A stretch of DNA of 64,000 bases, taken from Liolophura sinensis. Lineage: Eukaryota; Mollusca; Polyplacophora; Chitonida; Chitonidae. The DNA lies in contig NC_088306.1 in NCBI RefSeq assembly GCF_032854445.1, positions 7,005,924 through 7,069,923 of the forward strand, written 5' to 3'. Of the stretch, positions 22,221 through 34,844 are shown one piece after another; the first letter of the stretch is position 1, and each line of letters begins with the position of its first letter. The position numbers were made by a program, and so were the translations under genes. The notes under the pieces were generated by a model. The model did no database searches. It was not told the origin of the DNA and saw only the letters and a program-made list of their open reading frames with translations.

Positions 22221-22789
22221 CAACTAACATGGCGCGCCATTTTTATGCTAATGGGGATTTAATTCATTGCGTCCTTCCAGCATCATAGAAAACGGTTCAC
22301 TGCTGATTCTCTCTCAAAAATCCGTTATATCGGTAATTTTTCCGTTTTTGTTTTTTGGTTTCGAGAATTGGCCCTGCGATTATTTACCCGGAACGACTAT
22401 ATTGATTGACGGCTGGTGAGCGAATGTCTGCCTGGACAGATAGATTCCACAAATAGACTATGTGACGTGTTGTTTTTTGATTGGCTGATCGATAGTTGGC
22501 GGATATTTTCTTACGGTTAGAATACGTTTATGGTTGTTATACGAATGTCTATTTTGACGTCTTGATTCATGTAAGTTCTTTTCTTCAGTGTATGGCGCAA
22601 CCAAGACATTTATGAAGTACACTTGCTGCAAATAAAACCATTTCTTAAAATCCAGTTGGAATTTAATTATGGAAAAAAATATCAGAAACATTATCCACTG
22701 ACAGATTTCCACTCACAAGCAGAAATGATAACAAGATATTTAATGATAACAAGTGATACTGCAATCCTCCATGATCACAAACAGCTCTC

Positions 22790-23293
22790 GTGGAAATGCC
22801 CTTACGTTTGGATCAGATAAAAAGGGAAGGAAGCAAGACAGCGTGCTCAGGAACACATGGGTTTAATCCCGGAAGATACGTAGATCGATTTGTGTTACGT
22901 CCGGAAGAGGACGTTTTTTCAATACCGAATATTCCTCTTGCGGATAAAGACAATATTTACACGAAGAGAAAGAAATATAACCTAAAAAAGAATCCTAAAT
23001 TTCTTACCGTTCTTTTTATTTCTTTTCTCGGGATTTCCATCACCTTTTTCTCAAGAGTCAATAATTCTCTGTTATCAATGTGTTATCTTTGCACGAAAAT
23101 CCAGCTTTTCTCTTTGGGGTGCTTTTGCCTGTTATTGACCACTGGACGCTGTGTATTTATTTTGGAGGTGTCTTTTCACTCTATCCGACACCTGACAAGA
23201 GTAAAGCGTAGGCATCAAGGCTTTTGTGAAAGAACAAACCACCACACTCCATATAAATTATGTTTCTTGTTTGTCTTTAACAATCATCATTAA
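22790..23293 (+). other. Repeat-borne 167-codon open frame (unit 1), probably not a gene
   Basis: An open frame begins within the array unit, with segments such as 'YVDRFVLRPEEDVFSIPNIP' and a hydrophobic stretch around 'LFISFLGISITFFS'. Unit 3 keeps the same length (33612-34115). Units 2 and 4 are interrupted near codon 69, and the diverged copies at 40.3, 42.3 and 45.7 kb keep pieces of the frame. No domain is recognised. Long low-complexity-free frames in a repeated segment can arise by chance. Confidence 0.2.
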
Positions 23294-23409
23294 TCATGTC
23301 GGTTCTTGTGCCTAAAAACACACATCGCTGTCCAGCTGAACAAAGCCCATACATTATTTATAGCACCGTAAAGCCCTTTACAAATATCCTGGACGTCTTG
23401 TGTACCCCT

Positions 23410-24422
23410 TGTTACGGTATAGAAAACAGCAACAGAAAACAGACTCAGTGACTCAATATTACAATATAAACAATGGCTTTATATATAAAATGAGACGTAC
23501 AGTTTTACAGACAGTTCAACAACAACAACACAAAAAACATACACATCACTATTACCGGTCTTTAAAGGTTTCCAGTTTACCTTTGCATCCCAAGGAACGT
23601 ATTCCAGGAGATCCAACGTAAAGACCATGGGATAAACACACAATTCACACAAGTCACAAATTGTCCCAGTCAGATACTTTGCTAGGTTAGCGAACACAGT
23701 ACACAGTACACAGGTTACACAGAACTGGAACAGTCAAGCCTTTGAATGACGTCACACCCGCAGAGCACAACACAGGGTAAATACAGGCATGGAGGTATAA
23801 TCCACTTTAGAACAGTCACAGCTCCCGCAGAAACTCACAAACGAGCCGTTCAGAGACGTAGAGTAATGTCACCTTGTGGCAGAACGAACGTCCTTTGCAA
23901 AACTGAAAACTTCAGTTTAGAGTCCTTGACGACCTTGTTGGTCAGGTGAGGTCAGCGTGTTAAACAAACTACACAGTCAACACTGTATAATCATAATAAA
24001 GATCCGAACACCAATAAACGTGACTTCCGCAGAAATTCACATAAACCAGACATCAGTACAACTGTGGTACACAAACGGTGCCGGCATAAAAATCTGTCCT
24101 CCCAAATGAAACGGGCATCACTAGCTTATATCAAAATAATGGACTCGATACGAGAGCGTCGCACACTCTCCTGGCTCCCAGTGGATGCAGCAAAAGTACC
24201 TCCTCTCTGCACAGAAAACACGGCTTATATACGCTCCAGGTGGATTCAACTATTTTTAAACACGGAACTAACAGCCAATGAACAGCCAGTTAAATAAACA
24301 ACCCCTTGAACAAGGTGCTTTCCACCAGGTCCGCGCTGTACATATATAAGAGGGCCTGTTATGCTTTCACAAAGGTCCGCAGACTAACAGTACATGAAAA
24401 CGTTAAATAGTCATACATAACA
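23410..24422 (-). mobile_element. Solo LTR of the gypsy element, minus orientation
   Basis: A 1013-bp element whose plus strand begins TGTTACGG and ends ATAACA; the TATA-like site is the complement of 24224-24231. It is flanked by CCCT (23406-23409) and CGCT (24423-24426), a 4-bp target duplication with one mismatch. Unit 2 shows the empty site 'gtaccccttatccgggtgg' near 29311. Confidence 0.93.
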
Positions 24423-26803
24423 CGCTTATCCGGGTGGCAGCGATGCCGCTTAAAAGTTTCAAAAGAACACTGAAAAGTCTGTTGTTAAATGAGCATTCTA
24501 ACGGAAGATCCTTGATGGCTTCTCAACGGCTGCACAAATTTTCTCTGACGTACTGATACATAGGCGATTTGACTGGCGAGCTCAGATGTGAATATTTCAT
24601 GTTTTAATTATAAGACAGAAAATGTTACATAATGATCTTTTGGCATGTTTCTAAATTGGCTGTGGAATGATATTACCAATTTATATGTCAAATTCCATGT
24701 GCATATTTTTCAGTTAAAAGCGATGCCATGCCACACGTGTCTTTCACGTACATGTTTTAGATTTTATGTCACAATGATTTTCCATTTTTGGTGATTTCTT
24801 GAAAAAATGTTTCAATTTACTTGTTACTTGTTATTTAATTGGTCTTTTCCTCCCGAAACCATTTTAAACACAATATTTCCCAGGATGTTCTGCTATATAA
24901 AATGTTCATCACAACGATATAGTTTATTTGTGGAGGAAGCTGGAGTACGCTGAATAAAAACCATTAATTATTCCGTGCCAGGTATCTGTTTATCCTCGTT
25001 CGCTGCGGAGCAAAAGAGATTTCATGAAAACGAGAGTTACATTAACTCAATATTAATGTAAAGGCATCAATAGCAGCAAATAACACACCCTCTAGCACCA
25101 TGGCTTAAGCAGAATTAAGGTAAAAGAAAAGTAGTGATGTTAATTTCAGTTTATTAAACGTCACTGGTCTGGAATTCCTGAAAATACTGTGTTGTCATCA
25201 CATTTAATATACGATAACATTAAAACAATGCAAAAGGAGGATGCTTAGCCCACCAGCAGAATTCAGATGACCTCAGATTGATTCTTGGCTATTTCTGATG
25301 AATAAAAGAGGATATTATCAGAACGAATAGCAATTCCAAGTGACGAAAACATACACACGAAACAAAACGACGTATGATGACAAAGATTAATGGCCAGATG
25401 ACAAATTGGTTTGCAATATACGAATTGCTGATTTGTAGACAACTTATACACCATTACTTGAACAGACGTTTAACTACTTTCCGCTAAAATGGCGACACTA
25501 CAAAAACACTACAGTCGTGAAAATGATTTTCTAAATTCTAAGGACTAATTGTTAGACCAAATAAAGGAGCAGCAACTAATGCTATAATAACGTCACGATT
25601 ACTTGACTAGTAGCTAGTCTGTTCCGTGAATAATTGATGAAATATAAAGAGGAGAGGTGGCGGAACACCCAGTCTGTTGTGGCAATGTACTTGTCAGATT
25701 AAGCCGAGGGTTTATGAGAAGCAGGTGCGCGTGGTACCGACGCTCTCGGGGGCAGGAATTCGTACCTAGTCAAGCCTTTAAAGACGATCACTGACATATC
25801 TGAAGTTTTTATGACGAGATAAAGAAGCTCACCTCAGACTTATTGCTCGTCCATTAGGAACCCACTACTGAAACATTGATTATTTGAAATTTGTAGATTT
25901 GTCACAGCTGTGATGTGCTCTGTGGTGAAGTGCGGTTAGTCATATCTAGTCAAATACAGCATACAGGAAACACATTGTACCTAATGTGTGAAGTCGACTG
26001 CTTTTCTTTGCATGAATCCGTCCTAATTTCTTATTTCATACACTTCATTCTTTTGCTTATTCTGTTGAATGTTGTTTTAAAAATTGGTCTGGCGGTTAAA
26101 CAGGAACGTCCATTTTGATTGACGACTGGTATACAAATGTCTGTTTTGACGCCAAGATTGTCAAGGATAAAATACTTATTGGAAAACTTAAGAAACTTAG
26201 AGAGAAGGCGTTTGGGGAAGCAATTTTGACACACTAGTTTTTGTACCAAGAACCTGACAGTAATGATTTTTGCAGACAAATATTATATTATTAGGAACTC
26301 CCATAGAAACAATAACACATCTTCTCTGAAGGTCATCTTACCTTTGGCAAGACAGTATCCTTCAGACTTTTTGGACTGTCCCATTTATATTATAAAGGTG
26401 GATTGCATACACAGCCTTTTCGTCTCCTACATCAAGCCAAGTGTCACGGGCTGAAGGTTATATCTTCTCATTCTGCAAAGTTTTCAAACACCGAAAAGAC
26501 AATTTTTGTATTACTTATTTATGTTTCTCGGCTCTCAATACTTCTGACCCCTTAAAGGGAGAATTTGTAAATCATTATTTTTTACAATATAAAAAATAAT
26601 AATTTACCAGTGATGACATGTTTGCACGGATGGTAAGAAAAGTCTGACGATTGACAGTCACAACTATATCTGCAAGAAGCATAATAGGACATCTCAAAAT
26701 CTTTAGGTGCTTTCGCCAATTGACATTAATTGTTTTAAACAAACCTATCAGACAGCTGACAGTTATGTTGCTATGAATAGACACCTTATTAAACTTCCTC
26801 TTT

Positions 26804-26968
26804 CCTTAGCTGCGTGGTCTGACAGCAACCTGCGGATGGTCGTGGGTTTCCTCCGGGCTCTGCCCGGTTTCCACCCACCATAATGCTGGCCGCCGTCGTA
26901 TAAATGAAATATTCTTGAGTAAGGCGTAAAACACCAATCCAAAAAAAAATCAAAATCCTTAGCTGCGT
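26804..26968 (+). mobile_element. 5'-truncated family A SINE with target duplication (unit 2)
   Basis: Same insertion as in unit 1. CCTTAGCTGCGT occurs at 26804-26815 and 26957-26968. Confidence 0.92.
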
Positions 26969-27672
26969 TGACTTCTTTGATGGCATTTGAACTGTTATGT
27001 TAGAATGCTGTGGTTGACTGTTTACTAGGTTTCCAACCCCATAACAAGTTACCGCCAAGGTGATGAGGGTTTGGTAGATAAGTGTTATGTAGAAGAAGAG
27101 AAACTTGAAAGCGTCTGTTAGAAGAGGACTTCGTAAAGGAGTGTTCGTCATCTCAAACTTGCCTCTGCGCTTTAATGCCCTAATTAATGACAGCCTTTAT
27201 GGTATACTTTTCGAATGGCCTTTGTATGCCAGTGTTAATAACCACTTATGCTTTGTAATCAGAACTCAGTACAAACTTATCTTTTCTCTTTAATATGGAC
27301 AAATGGGTGTGATTTGGTTATTGTTGTTGTGTTTGGGTTGTGCTCTATTTTTGTGGCGTCTGTTTTTTAAAACTTCCCAATCTGATCTTCTCTGTGACTT
27401 TAATGAACATGGGGTTCCTCGGTCGAGCTTCTGATTAGATAGATTATGTGTAACTTTGGTCAGTATCGTGTGGTTACCTTGATGTTACGTTGCCAACCCC
27501 CCATAGGAAGTTACCGCCAAGGTAGTGATGTTATATAAAAGACATGATACATAAAACCGTGAAGATTTCGAAAAAGTGTGTTCTTAATGACATGTGCCCT
27601 CTAACAGCGTCTAGATTATGGGGTTAGGTAGATGGGAGCTATGTAGGTGATGCGTGGAGCCGACTGATTAGC

Positions 27673-27703
<31 letters not shown>

Positions 27704-27709
27704 GGGTGT
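27673..27709 (+). repeat. (GT)n-(G)n tract, unit 2
   Basis: Carries the longest G run of the three equivalent tracts. Confidence 0.9.
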
Positions 27710-30700
27710 TTTGGGGGTGGGTTGATATATGAGTGCCCTCTAATCTCATGTGGAATCAAATGGTTAATGAGGGTAGATGAGGGTCGTTTTCTGGAAGACG
27801 TGGGACGTACAACCGTCTGGTAGCGGGATAGCAATATGCCCAGGGAACATCCATACAGCGTGTACATGTAAACACCTCGCCTTGCAGCATTCATTATTTC
27901 TTGTGTATTACTTGGCGATTTCAACCAACGTCACGATTTACTGCTGCAAAAATGGTGTGCCAAGGTTATTCCATTAAGCTCCGTCAATTACGTCTGACGT
28001 TTAACAAGGGGTATAATTATCTTGTAAGTAAATATAGACAGAGAGTCCACTGTCTGTGACTTTGCTTCATAAACATGTCTAATTCCGCTTTTTCGGAGGC
28101 TTTATTCGTGTTGATTATTAACATTTTACAACTAACATGGCGCGCCATTTTTATGCTGATGTGGATTTAATTCATTGCGTCCTTCCAACATCATAGAAAA
28201 CGGTTCACTGCTGATTCTCCTTCAAAAATCCGTTATATCGGTAATTTTTTCGTTTTTGTTTTTTGGTTTAGAGAATTGGCCTTGCGATTATTTACCCGGA
28301 ACGACTATATTGATTGACGGCTGGTGAGCGAATGTCTGCCTGGACAGATAGATTCCACAAATGAACTATGTGACGTGTTGTTTTTTGATTGGCTGATCGA
28401 TAGTTGGCGGATATTTTCTTACGGTTAGAATACGTTTAGGGTTGTTATACGAATGTCTATTTTGACGTCTTCATTCATGTAAGTTCTTTTCTTCCGAGTA
28501 TTGCGCAACCAAGACATTTATGAAGTACACTTGCTGCAAATAAAACCATTTCTTAAAATCCAGTTGGAATTTAATTATGGGAAAAAAATATCAGAAAAGT
28601 TATCCACTGACAGATTTCCACTCACAAGCAGAAATGATAACAAGATATTTAATGATAACAAGTGATACTGCAATCCTCCATGATCACAAACAGCTCTCGT
28701 GGAAGTGTCCCTACGTTTGGATCATATAAAAATGGAAGGAAGCAAGATAGCGTGCTCAGGAACACATGGGTTTAATTCCGGAAGATACGTGGATCGATTT
28801 GTGTTACGTCCGGAAAAGAACGTTTTTTCAATACCGAATATTACCATTGCGGATAAAGACAATATTTACAAGAAGAGAAAGAAATATAACCTGAAGGGAA
28901 TAATATAATTCTTACCGCTCTTTTTCTTTCTTTTCTCGGGATTTCCATCACCTTTTTCTCAAGAGTCAATAATTCTCTGTTATCAATGTGTTATCTTTGC
29001 ACGAAAATCCAGCTTTTTCCTTTGGGGTGCTTTTGCCTGTTATTGACCACTGGACGCTGTGTTTTTATTTTGGAAGTGTCTTTTTACTCTATCCGACACC
29101 TGACAAGAGTAAAGCGTAGGCATCAAGGCATTCGTGAAAGAACGAACCGCCACACTCCATATAAATTATGTTGCTTCTTTGTCTTTAACAATCATCATTA
29201 ATCATGTGGGTTCTTGTGCCTAAAAACACACATCGCTGTCTAGCTGAACAAAGCCCATACATTATTTATAGCACCGTAAAGCCCTTTACAAACATCCTGG
29301 ACGTCTTGTGTACCCCTTATCCGGGTGGCAGCGATGCCGCTTGAAAGTTTCAAAAGAACAATGAAAAGTCTGTTGTTAAATGAGCATTCTAACGGAAGAT
29401 CCTTGATGGCTTGTCAACGGCTGCACAAATTTTCTCTGACGTACTGATACATAGACGATTTGACTGGCGAGCTCAGATGTGAATATTTCATGTTTTAATT
29501 ATAGGACAGAAAATGTTACATAATGATCTTTTGGCATGTTTCTAATTTGGCTGTGGAATGATATTACCAATTTATATGTCAAATTCCATGTGCATATTTT
29601 TCAGTTAAAAGCGATGCCATGTCACACGTGTCTTTCACGTACATGTTTTAGATTTTATTTCACAATGATTTTCCATTTTTGGTGATTTCTTGAAAAAATG
29701 TTTCAATTTACTTGTTACTTGTTATTTAATTGGTCTTTTCCTCCCGAAACCATTTTAAACACAATATATCCCAGGATGTTCTGCTATATAAAATGTTCAT
29801 CACAACGATATAGTTTATTTGTGGAGGAAGCTGGAGTACGCTGAATAAAAAACATTAATTATTCCGTGCCAGGTATCTGTTTATCCTCCTTCGCTGCGGA
29901 GCAAAAGAGATTTCATGAAAACGAGAGTTACATTAACTCAATATTAATGTAAAGGCATCAATAGCAGCAAATAACACACCCTCTAGCACCATGGCTTAAG
30001 CAGAATTAAGGTAAAAGAAAAGTATTGATGTTAATTTCAGTTTATTAAACGTCACTGGTCTGGAATTCCTGAAAATACTGTGTTGTCATCACATTTAATA
30101 TACGATAACATTAAAACAATGCAAAAGGAGGATGCTTAGCCCACCAGCAGAATTCAGATGACCTCAGATTGATTCTTGGCCATTTCTGATGAATAAAAGA
30201 GGAAATTATCAGAACGAATAGCAATTCCAAGTGACGAAAACATACACACGAAACAAAACGACGTATGATGACAAAGATTAATGGCCAGATGACAAATTGG
30301 TTTGCAATATACGAATTGCTGATTTGTAGACAACTTATACACCATTACTTGAACAGACGTTTAACTACTTTCCGCTAAAATGGTAACACTACAAAAACAC
30401 TACAGTCGTGAAAATGATTTTCTAAATTCTAAGAACTAATTGTTAGACCAAATAAAGGAGCAGCAACTAATTCTATAATAACGTCACGATTACTTGACTA
30501 GTAGCTAGTCTGTTCCGTGAATAATTGATGAAATATAAAGAGGAGAGGTGGCGGAACACCCAGTCTGTTGTGGCAATGTACTTGTCAGATTAAGCCGAGG
30601 GTTTATGAGAAGCAGGTGCGCGTGGTACCGACGCTCTCGGGGGCAGGAATTCGTACCTAGTCAAGCCTTTAAAGACGATCACTGACATATCTGAAGTTTT

Positions 30701-30804
30701 TATGACGAGATAAAGACGCTCACCTCAGACTTATTACTCGTCCATTAGGAACCCACTACTGAAACATTGATTATTTGAAATTTGTAGATTTGTCACAGCT
30801 GTGA

Positions 30805-30858
30805 TGTGCTCTGTGGTGTGCTCTGTGCTCTGTGGTGAAGTGCTCTGTGGTGAAGTGC
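30805..30858 (+). repeat. Local expansion of a short motif in unit 3
   Basis: 'gtgctctgtggtg' is repeated about four times where units 1 and 2 have one copy. Confidence 0.85.
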
Positions 30859-31728
30859 GGTTAGTCATATCTAGTCAAATACAGCATACAGGAGACACAT
30901 TGTACCTAATGTGTGAAGTCGACTGCTTTTCTTTGCATGAATCCGTCCTAATTTCTTATTTCATACACTTCATTCTTTTGCTTATTCTGTTGAATGTTGT
31001 TTTAAAAATTGGTCTGGCGGTTAAACAGGAACGTCCATTTTGGTTGACGACTGGTATACAAATGTCTGTTTTGACGCCAAGATTGTCAAGGAGAAAATAC
31101 TTATTGGAAAACTTAAGAAACTTAGAGAGAAGGCGTTTGGGGAAGCAATTTTGACACACTAGTTTTTGTACCAAGAACCTGACAGTAATGATTTTTGCAG
31201 ACAAATATTATATTATTAGGAACTCCCATAGAAACAATAACCCATCTTCTCTGAAGGTCATCTTACCTTTGGCAAGACAGTATCCTTCAGACTTTTTGGA
31301 CTGTCCCATTTATATTATAAAGGTGGATTGCATACACAGCCTTTTCGTCTCCTACATCAAGCCAAGTGTCACGGGCTGAAGGTTATATCTTCTCATTCTG
31401 CAAAGTTTTCAAACACCGAAAAGACAATTTTTGTATTACTTATTTATGTTTCTCGGCTCTCAATACTTCTGACCCCTTAAAGGGAGAATTTGTAAATCAT
31501 TATTTTTTACAATATAAAAAATAATAATTTACCAGTGATGACATGTTTGCACGGATGGTTAGAAAAGTCTGACGATTGACAGTCACAACTATATCTGCAA
31601 GAAGCATAATAGGACATCTCAAAATCTTTAGGTGCTTTCGCCAATTGACATTAATTGTTTTAAACAAACCTATCAGACAGCTGACAGTTATGTTGCTATG
31701 AATAGACACCTTATTAAACTCCCTCTTT

Positions 31729-31893
31729 CCTTAGCTGCGTGGTCTGACAGCAACCTGCGGATGGTCGTGGGTTTCCTCCGGGCTCTGCCCGGTTTCCACC
31801 CACCATAATGCTGGCCGCCGTCGTATAAATGAAATATTCTTGAGTAAGGCGTAAAACACCAATCCAAAAAAAAATCAAAATCCTTAGCTGCGT
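31729..31893 (+). mobile_element. 5'-truncated family A SINE with target duplication (unit 3)
   Basis: Same insertion as in units 1 and 2. CCTTAGCTGCGT occurs at 31729-31740 and 31882-31893. Confidence 0.92.
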
Positions 31894-32596
31894 TGACTTC
31901 TTTGATGGCATTTGAACTGTTATGTTAGAATGCTGTGGTTGACTGTTTACTAGGTTTCCAACCCCATAACAAGTTACCGCCAAGGTGATGAGGGTTTGGT
32001 AGATAAGTGTTATGTAGAAGAAGAGAAACTTGAAAGGGTCTGTTAGAAGAGGACTTTGTAAAGGAGTGTTCGTCATCTCAATCTTGCCTCTGCGCTTTAA
32101 TGCCCTAATTAATGACAGCCTTTATGGTATACTTTTCGAATGGCCTTTGTATGCCTGTGTTAATAAACTCTTATGCTTTGTAATCAGAACTCAGTACAAA
32201 CTTATCTTTTCTGTTTAATATTGACAAATGGGTGTGATTTGGTTATTGTTGTTGTGTTTGGGTTGTGCTCTATTTTTGTGGCGTCTGTTTTTCAAAACTT
32301 CCCAATCTGATCTGCTCTGTGGCTTTAATGAACATGGGGTTCCTCGGTCGAGCTTCTGATTAGATAGATTATGTGTAACTTTGGTCAGTATCGTGTGGTT
32401 ACATTGATGTTACGTTGCCAACCCCCATAGGAAGTTACTGCCAAGTTAGTGATTGTTATATAAAAGACATGATACATAAAACCGTGAAGATTTCGAAAAA
32501 GAGTGTTCTTAATGACATGTGACCTCTAACAGCGTCTAGATAATGGGGTTAGGTAGATGGGAGCTATGTAGGTGATGCGTGGAGCCGACTGATTAG

Positions 32597-32622
32597 CGTG
32601 TGTGTGGGGGGGGGGGGGGCTG
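32597..32622 (+). repeat. (GT)n-(G)n tract, unit 3
   Basis: Shorter GT run than in units 1 and 2. Confidence 0.9.
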
Positions 32623-34844
32623 GGTTGTTTTGGGGGTGGGTTAATATATGAGTGCCCTCTATTTTCCTGTGGAATCAAATGGTTAGTGAGGGTAGATGAG
32701 GGTCGTTTTCTGGAAGACGTGGGACGTACAACCGTCTGGTAGCGGGATAGCAATATGCCCAGGGAACATCCATACAGCGTGTACATGTAAACACCTCGCC
32801 TTCCAGCATTCATTATTTCTTGTGTATTACTTGGCGATTTCAACCAACGTCACGATTTACTGCTGCAAAAATGGTGTGCCAAGGTTATTCCATTAAGCTC
32901 CGTCAATTACGTCTGACGTTTAACAAGGGGTATAATTATCTTGTAAGTAAATATAGACAGAGCGTCCAATATCTGTCACTTGGCTTCATAAACATGTCTA
33001 ATTCCGCCTTTTCGGAGACTATATTCGTGTTGATTATTAACATTTTACAACTAACATGGCGCGCCATTTTTATGCTGATGGGGATTTAATTCATTGCGTC
33101 CTTCCAACATCATAGAAAACGGTTCACTGCTGATTCTCTTTCAAAAATCCGTTATATCGGTAATTTTTGTCGTTTTTGGGTTTCGAGAATTGGCCTTGCG
33201 ATTATTTACCCGGAACGACAATATTGATTGACGGCTGGTGAGCGAATGTCTGCCTGGACAGATAGATTCCACAAATAGACTATGTGACGTGTTGTTTTTT
33301 GATTGGCTGATCGATAGTTGGAGGATATTTTCTTCCCGTTAGAATACGTTTATGGTTGTTATACGAATGTCTATTTTGACGTCTTGATTCATGTAAGTTC
33401 TTTTCTTCAGTGTATGGCGCAACCAAGACATTTATGAAGTACACTTGCTGCAAATAAAACCATTTCTTAAAATCCAGTTGGAATTTAATTATGGAAAAAA
33501 ATATCAGAAACATTATCCACTGACAGATTTCCACTCACAAACAGAAATGATAACAAGATTTTTAATGATAACAAGTGATACTGCAATCCTCCATGATCAC
33601 AAACAGCTCTCGTGGAAGTGTCCCTACGTTTGGATCATATAAAAAGGGAAGGAAGCAAGATAGCGTGCTCAGGAACACATGGGTTTAATCCCGGAAGATA
33701 CGTGGATCGATTTGTGTTATGTCCGGAAGAGGACGTTTTTTCAATACCGAATATTCCTCTTGCGGATAAAGACAATATTTACACGAAGAGAAAGAAATAT
33801 AACCTAAAAAAGAATCCTAAATTTCTTACCGTTCTTTTTCTTTCTTTTCTCGGGATTTCCATCACCTTTTTCTCAAGAGTCAATAATTCTCTGTTATCAA
33901 TGTGTTATCTTTGCACGAAAATCCAGCTTTTTCCTTTGGGATGCTTTTGCCTGTTATTGACCACTGGACGCTGTGTTTTTACTTTGGAGGTGTCTTTTCA
34001 CTCTATCCGACACCTGACAAGAGTAAAGCGTAGGCATCAAGGCATTCGTGAAAGAACAAACCACCACACTCCATATAAATTATGTTGCTTCTTTGTCTTT
34101 AACAATCATCATTAATCATGTCGGTTCTTGTGCCTAAAAACACACATCGCTGTCCAGCTGAACAAAGCCCATACATTATTTATAGCACCGTAAAGCCCTT
34201 TACAAACATCCTGGACGTCTTGTGTACCCCTTATCCGGGTGGCAGCGATGCTGCTTGAAAGTTTCAAAAGAACAATGAAAAGTCTGTTGTTAAATGAGCA
34301 TTCTAACGGAAGATCCTTGATGGCTTCTCTGACGTACTGATACATAGACGATTTGACTGGCGAGCTCAGATGTGAATATTTCATGTTTTAGTTATAGGAC
34401 AGAAAATGTTACATAATGATCTTTTGGCATGTTTCTAATTTGGCTGTGGAATGATATTACCAATTTATATGTCAAATTCCATGTGCATATTTTTCAGTTA
34501 AAAGCGATGCCATGCCACACGTGTCTTTCACGTACATGTTTTAGATTTTATGTCACAATGATTTTCCATTTTTGGTGATTTCTTGAAAAATTGTTTCAAT
34601 TTACTTGTTACTTGTTATTTAATTGGTCTTTTCCTCCCGAAACCATTTTAAACACAATATATCCCAGGATGTTCTGCTATATAAAATGTTCATCACAACG
34701 ATATAGTTTATTTGTGGAGGAAGCTGGAGTACGCTGAATAAAAAACATTAATTATTCCGTGCCAAGTATCTGTTTATCCTCGTTCGCTGCGGAACAAAAG
34801 AGATTTCATGAAAACGAGAGTTACATTACCTCAATATTAATGTA

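Larger units (their letters stand above)
18416..25060 (+). repeat. Tandem array unit 1 (expanded by two solo LTRs)
   Basis: Landmark 'gcataaatagcag' at 18419 corresponds to 'gcatcaatagcag' near 25064, 29955 and 34848. The unit spans 6645 bp; subtracting the two LTR insertions and their target duplications leaves about 4884 bp, matching the other units. It carries the shared SINE at 20174-20316, the (GT)n-(G)n tract near 21024-21056 and two DR1 copies. No convincing gene lies inside. Confidence 0.93.
25061..29951 (+). repeat. Tandem array unit 2 (4891 bp)
   Basis: Reference unit. It opens with the 3' part of family M (to about 25240). Next come AT-rich unique DNA, a DR1 copy near 26.08 kb, the shared SINE (26816-26956), two diverged copies of a 'ccaacccc...gttaccgccaag' block near 27.03 and 27.49 kb, the (GT)n-(G)n tract near 27.68 kb and a second DR1 near 28.28 kb. 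The block carrying the 167-codon frame (interrupted here) comes last. The boundary is arbitrary within the period. Confidence 0.95.
29952..34844 (+). repeat. Tandem array unit 3 (4893 bp)
   Basis: Collinear with unit 2 over its whole length, with long identical stretches. Local differences include an expansion of 'tgctctgtggtgaag' near 30805-30858 and an intact 167-codon frame at 33612-34115. No gene was recognised. Confidence 0.95.

Noticed and set aside
26789-27151. 120-codon minus-strand frame conserved in units 2 and 3
   Set aside because: Runs through the shared SINE. The conservation reflects recent duplication, not selection.
34112-34384. Minus-strand frame resembling one at 45075-45362
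   Set aside because: Both lie in copies of the same repeat block. Units 1-3 have stops in the better matching frame, and the substitutions do not look constrained.
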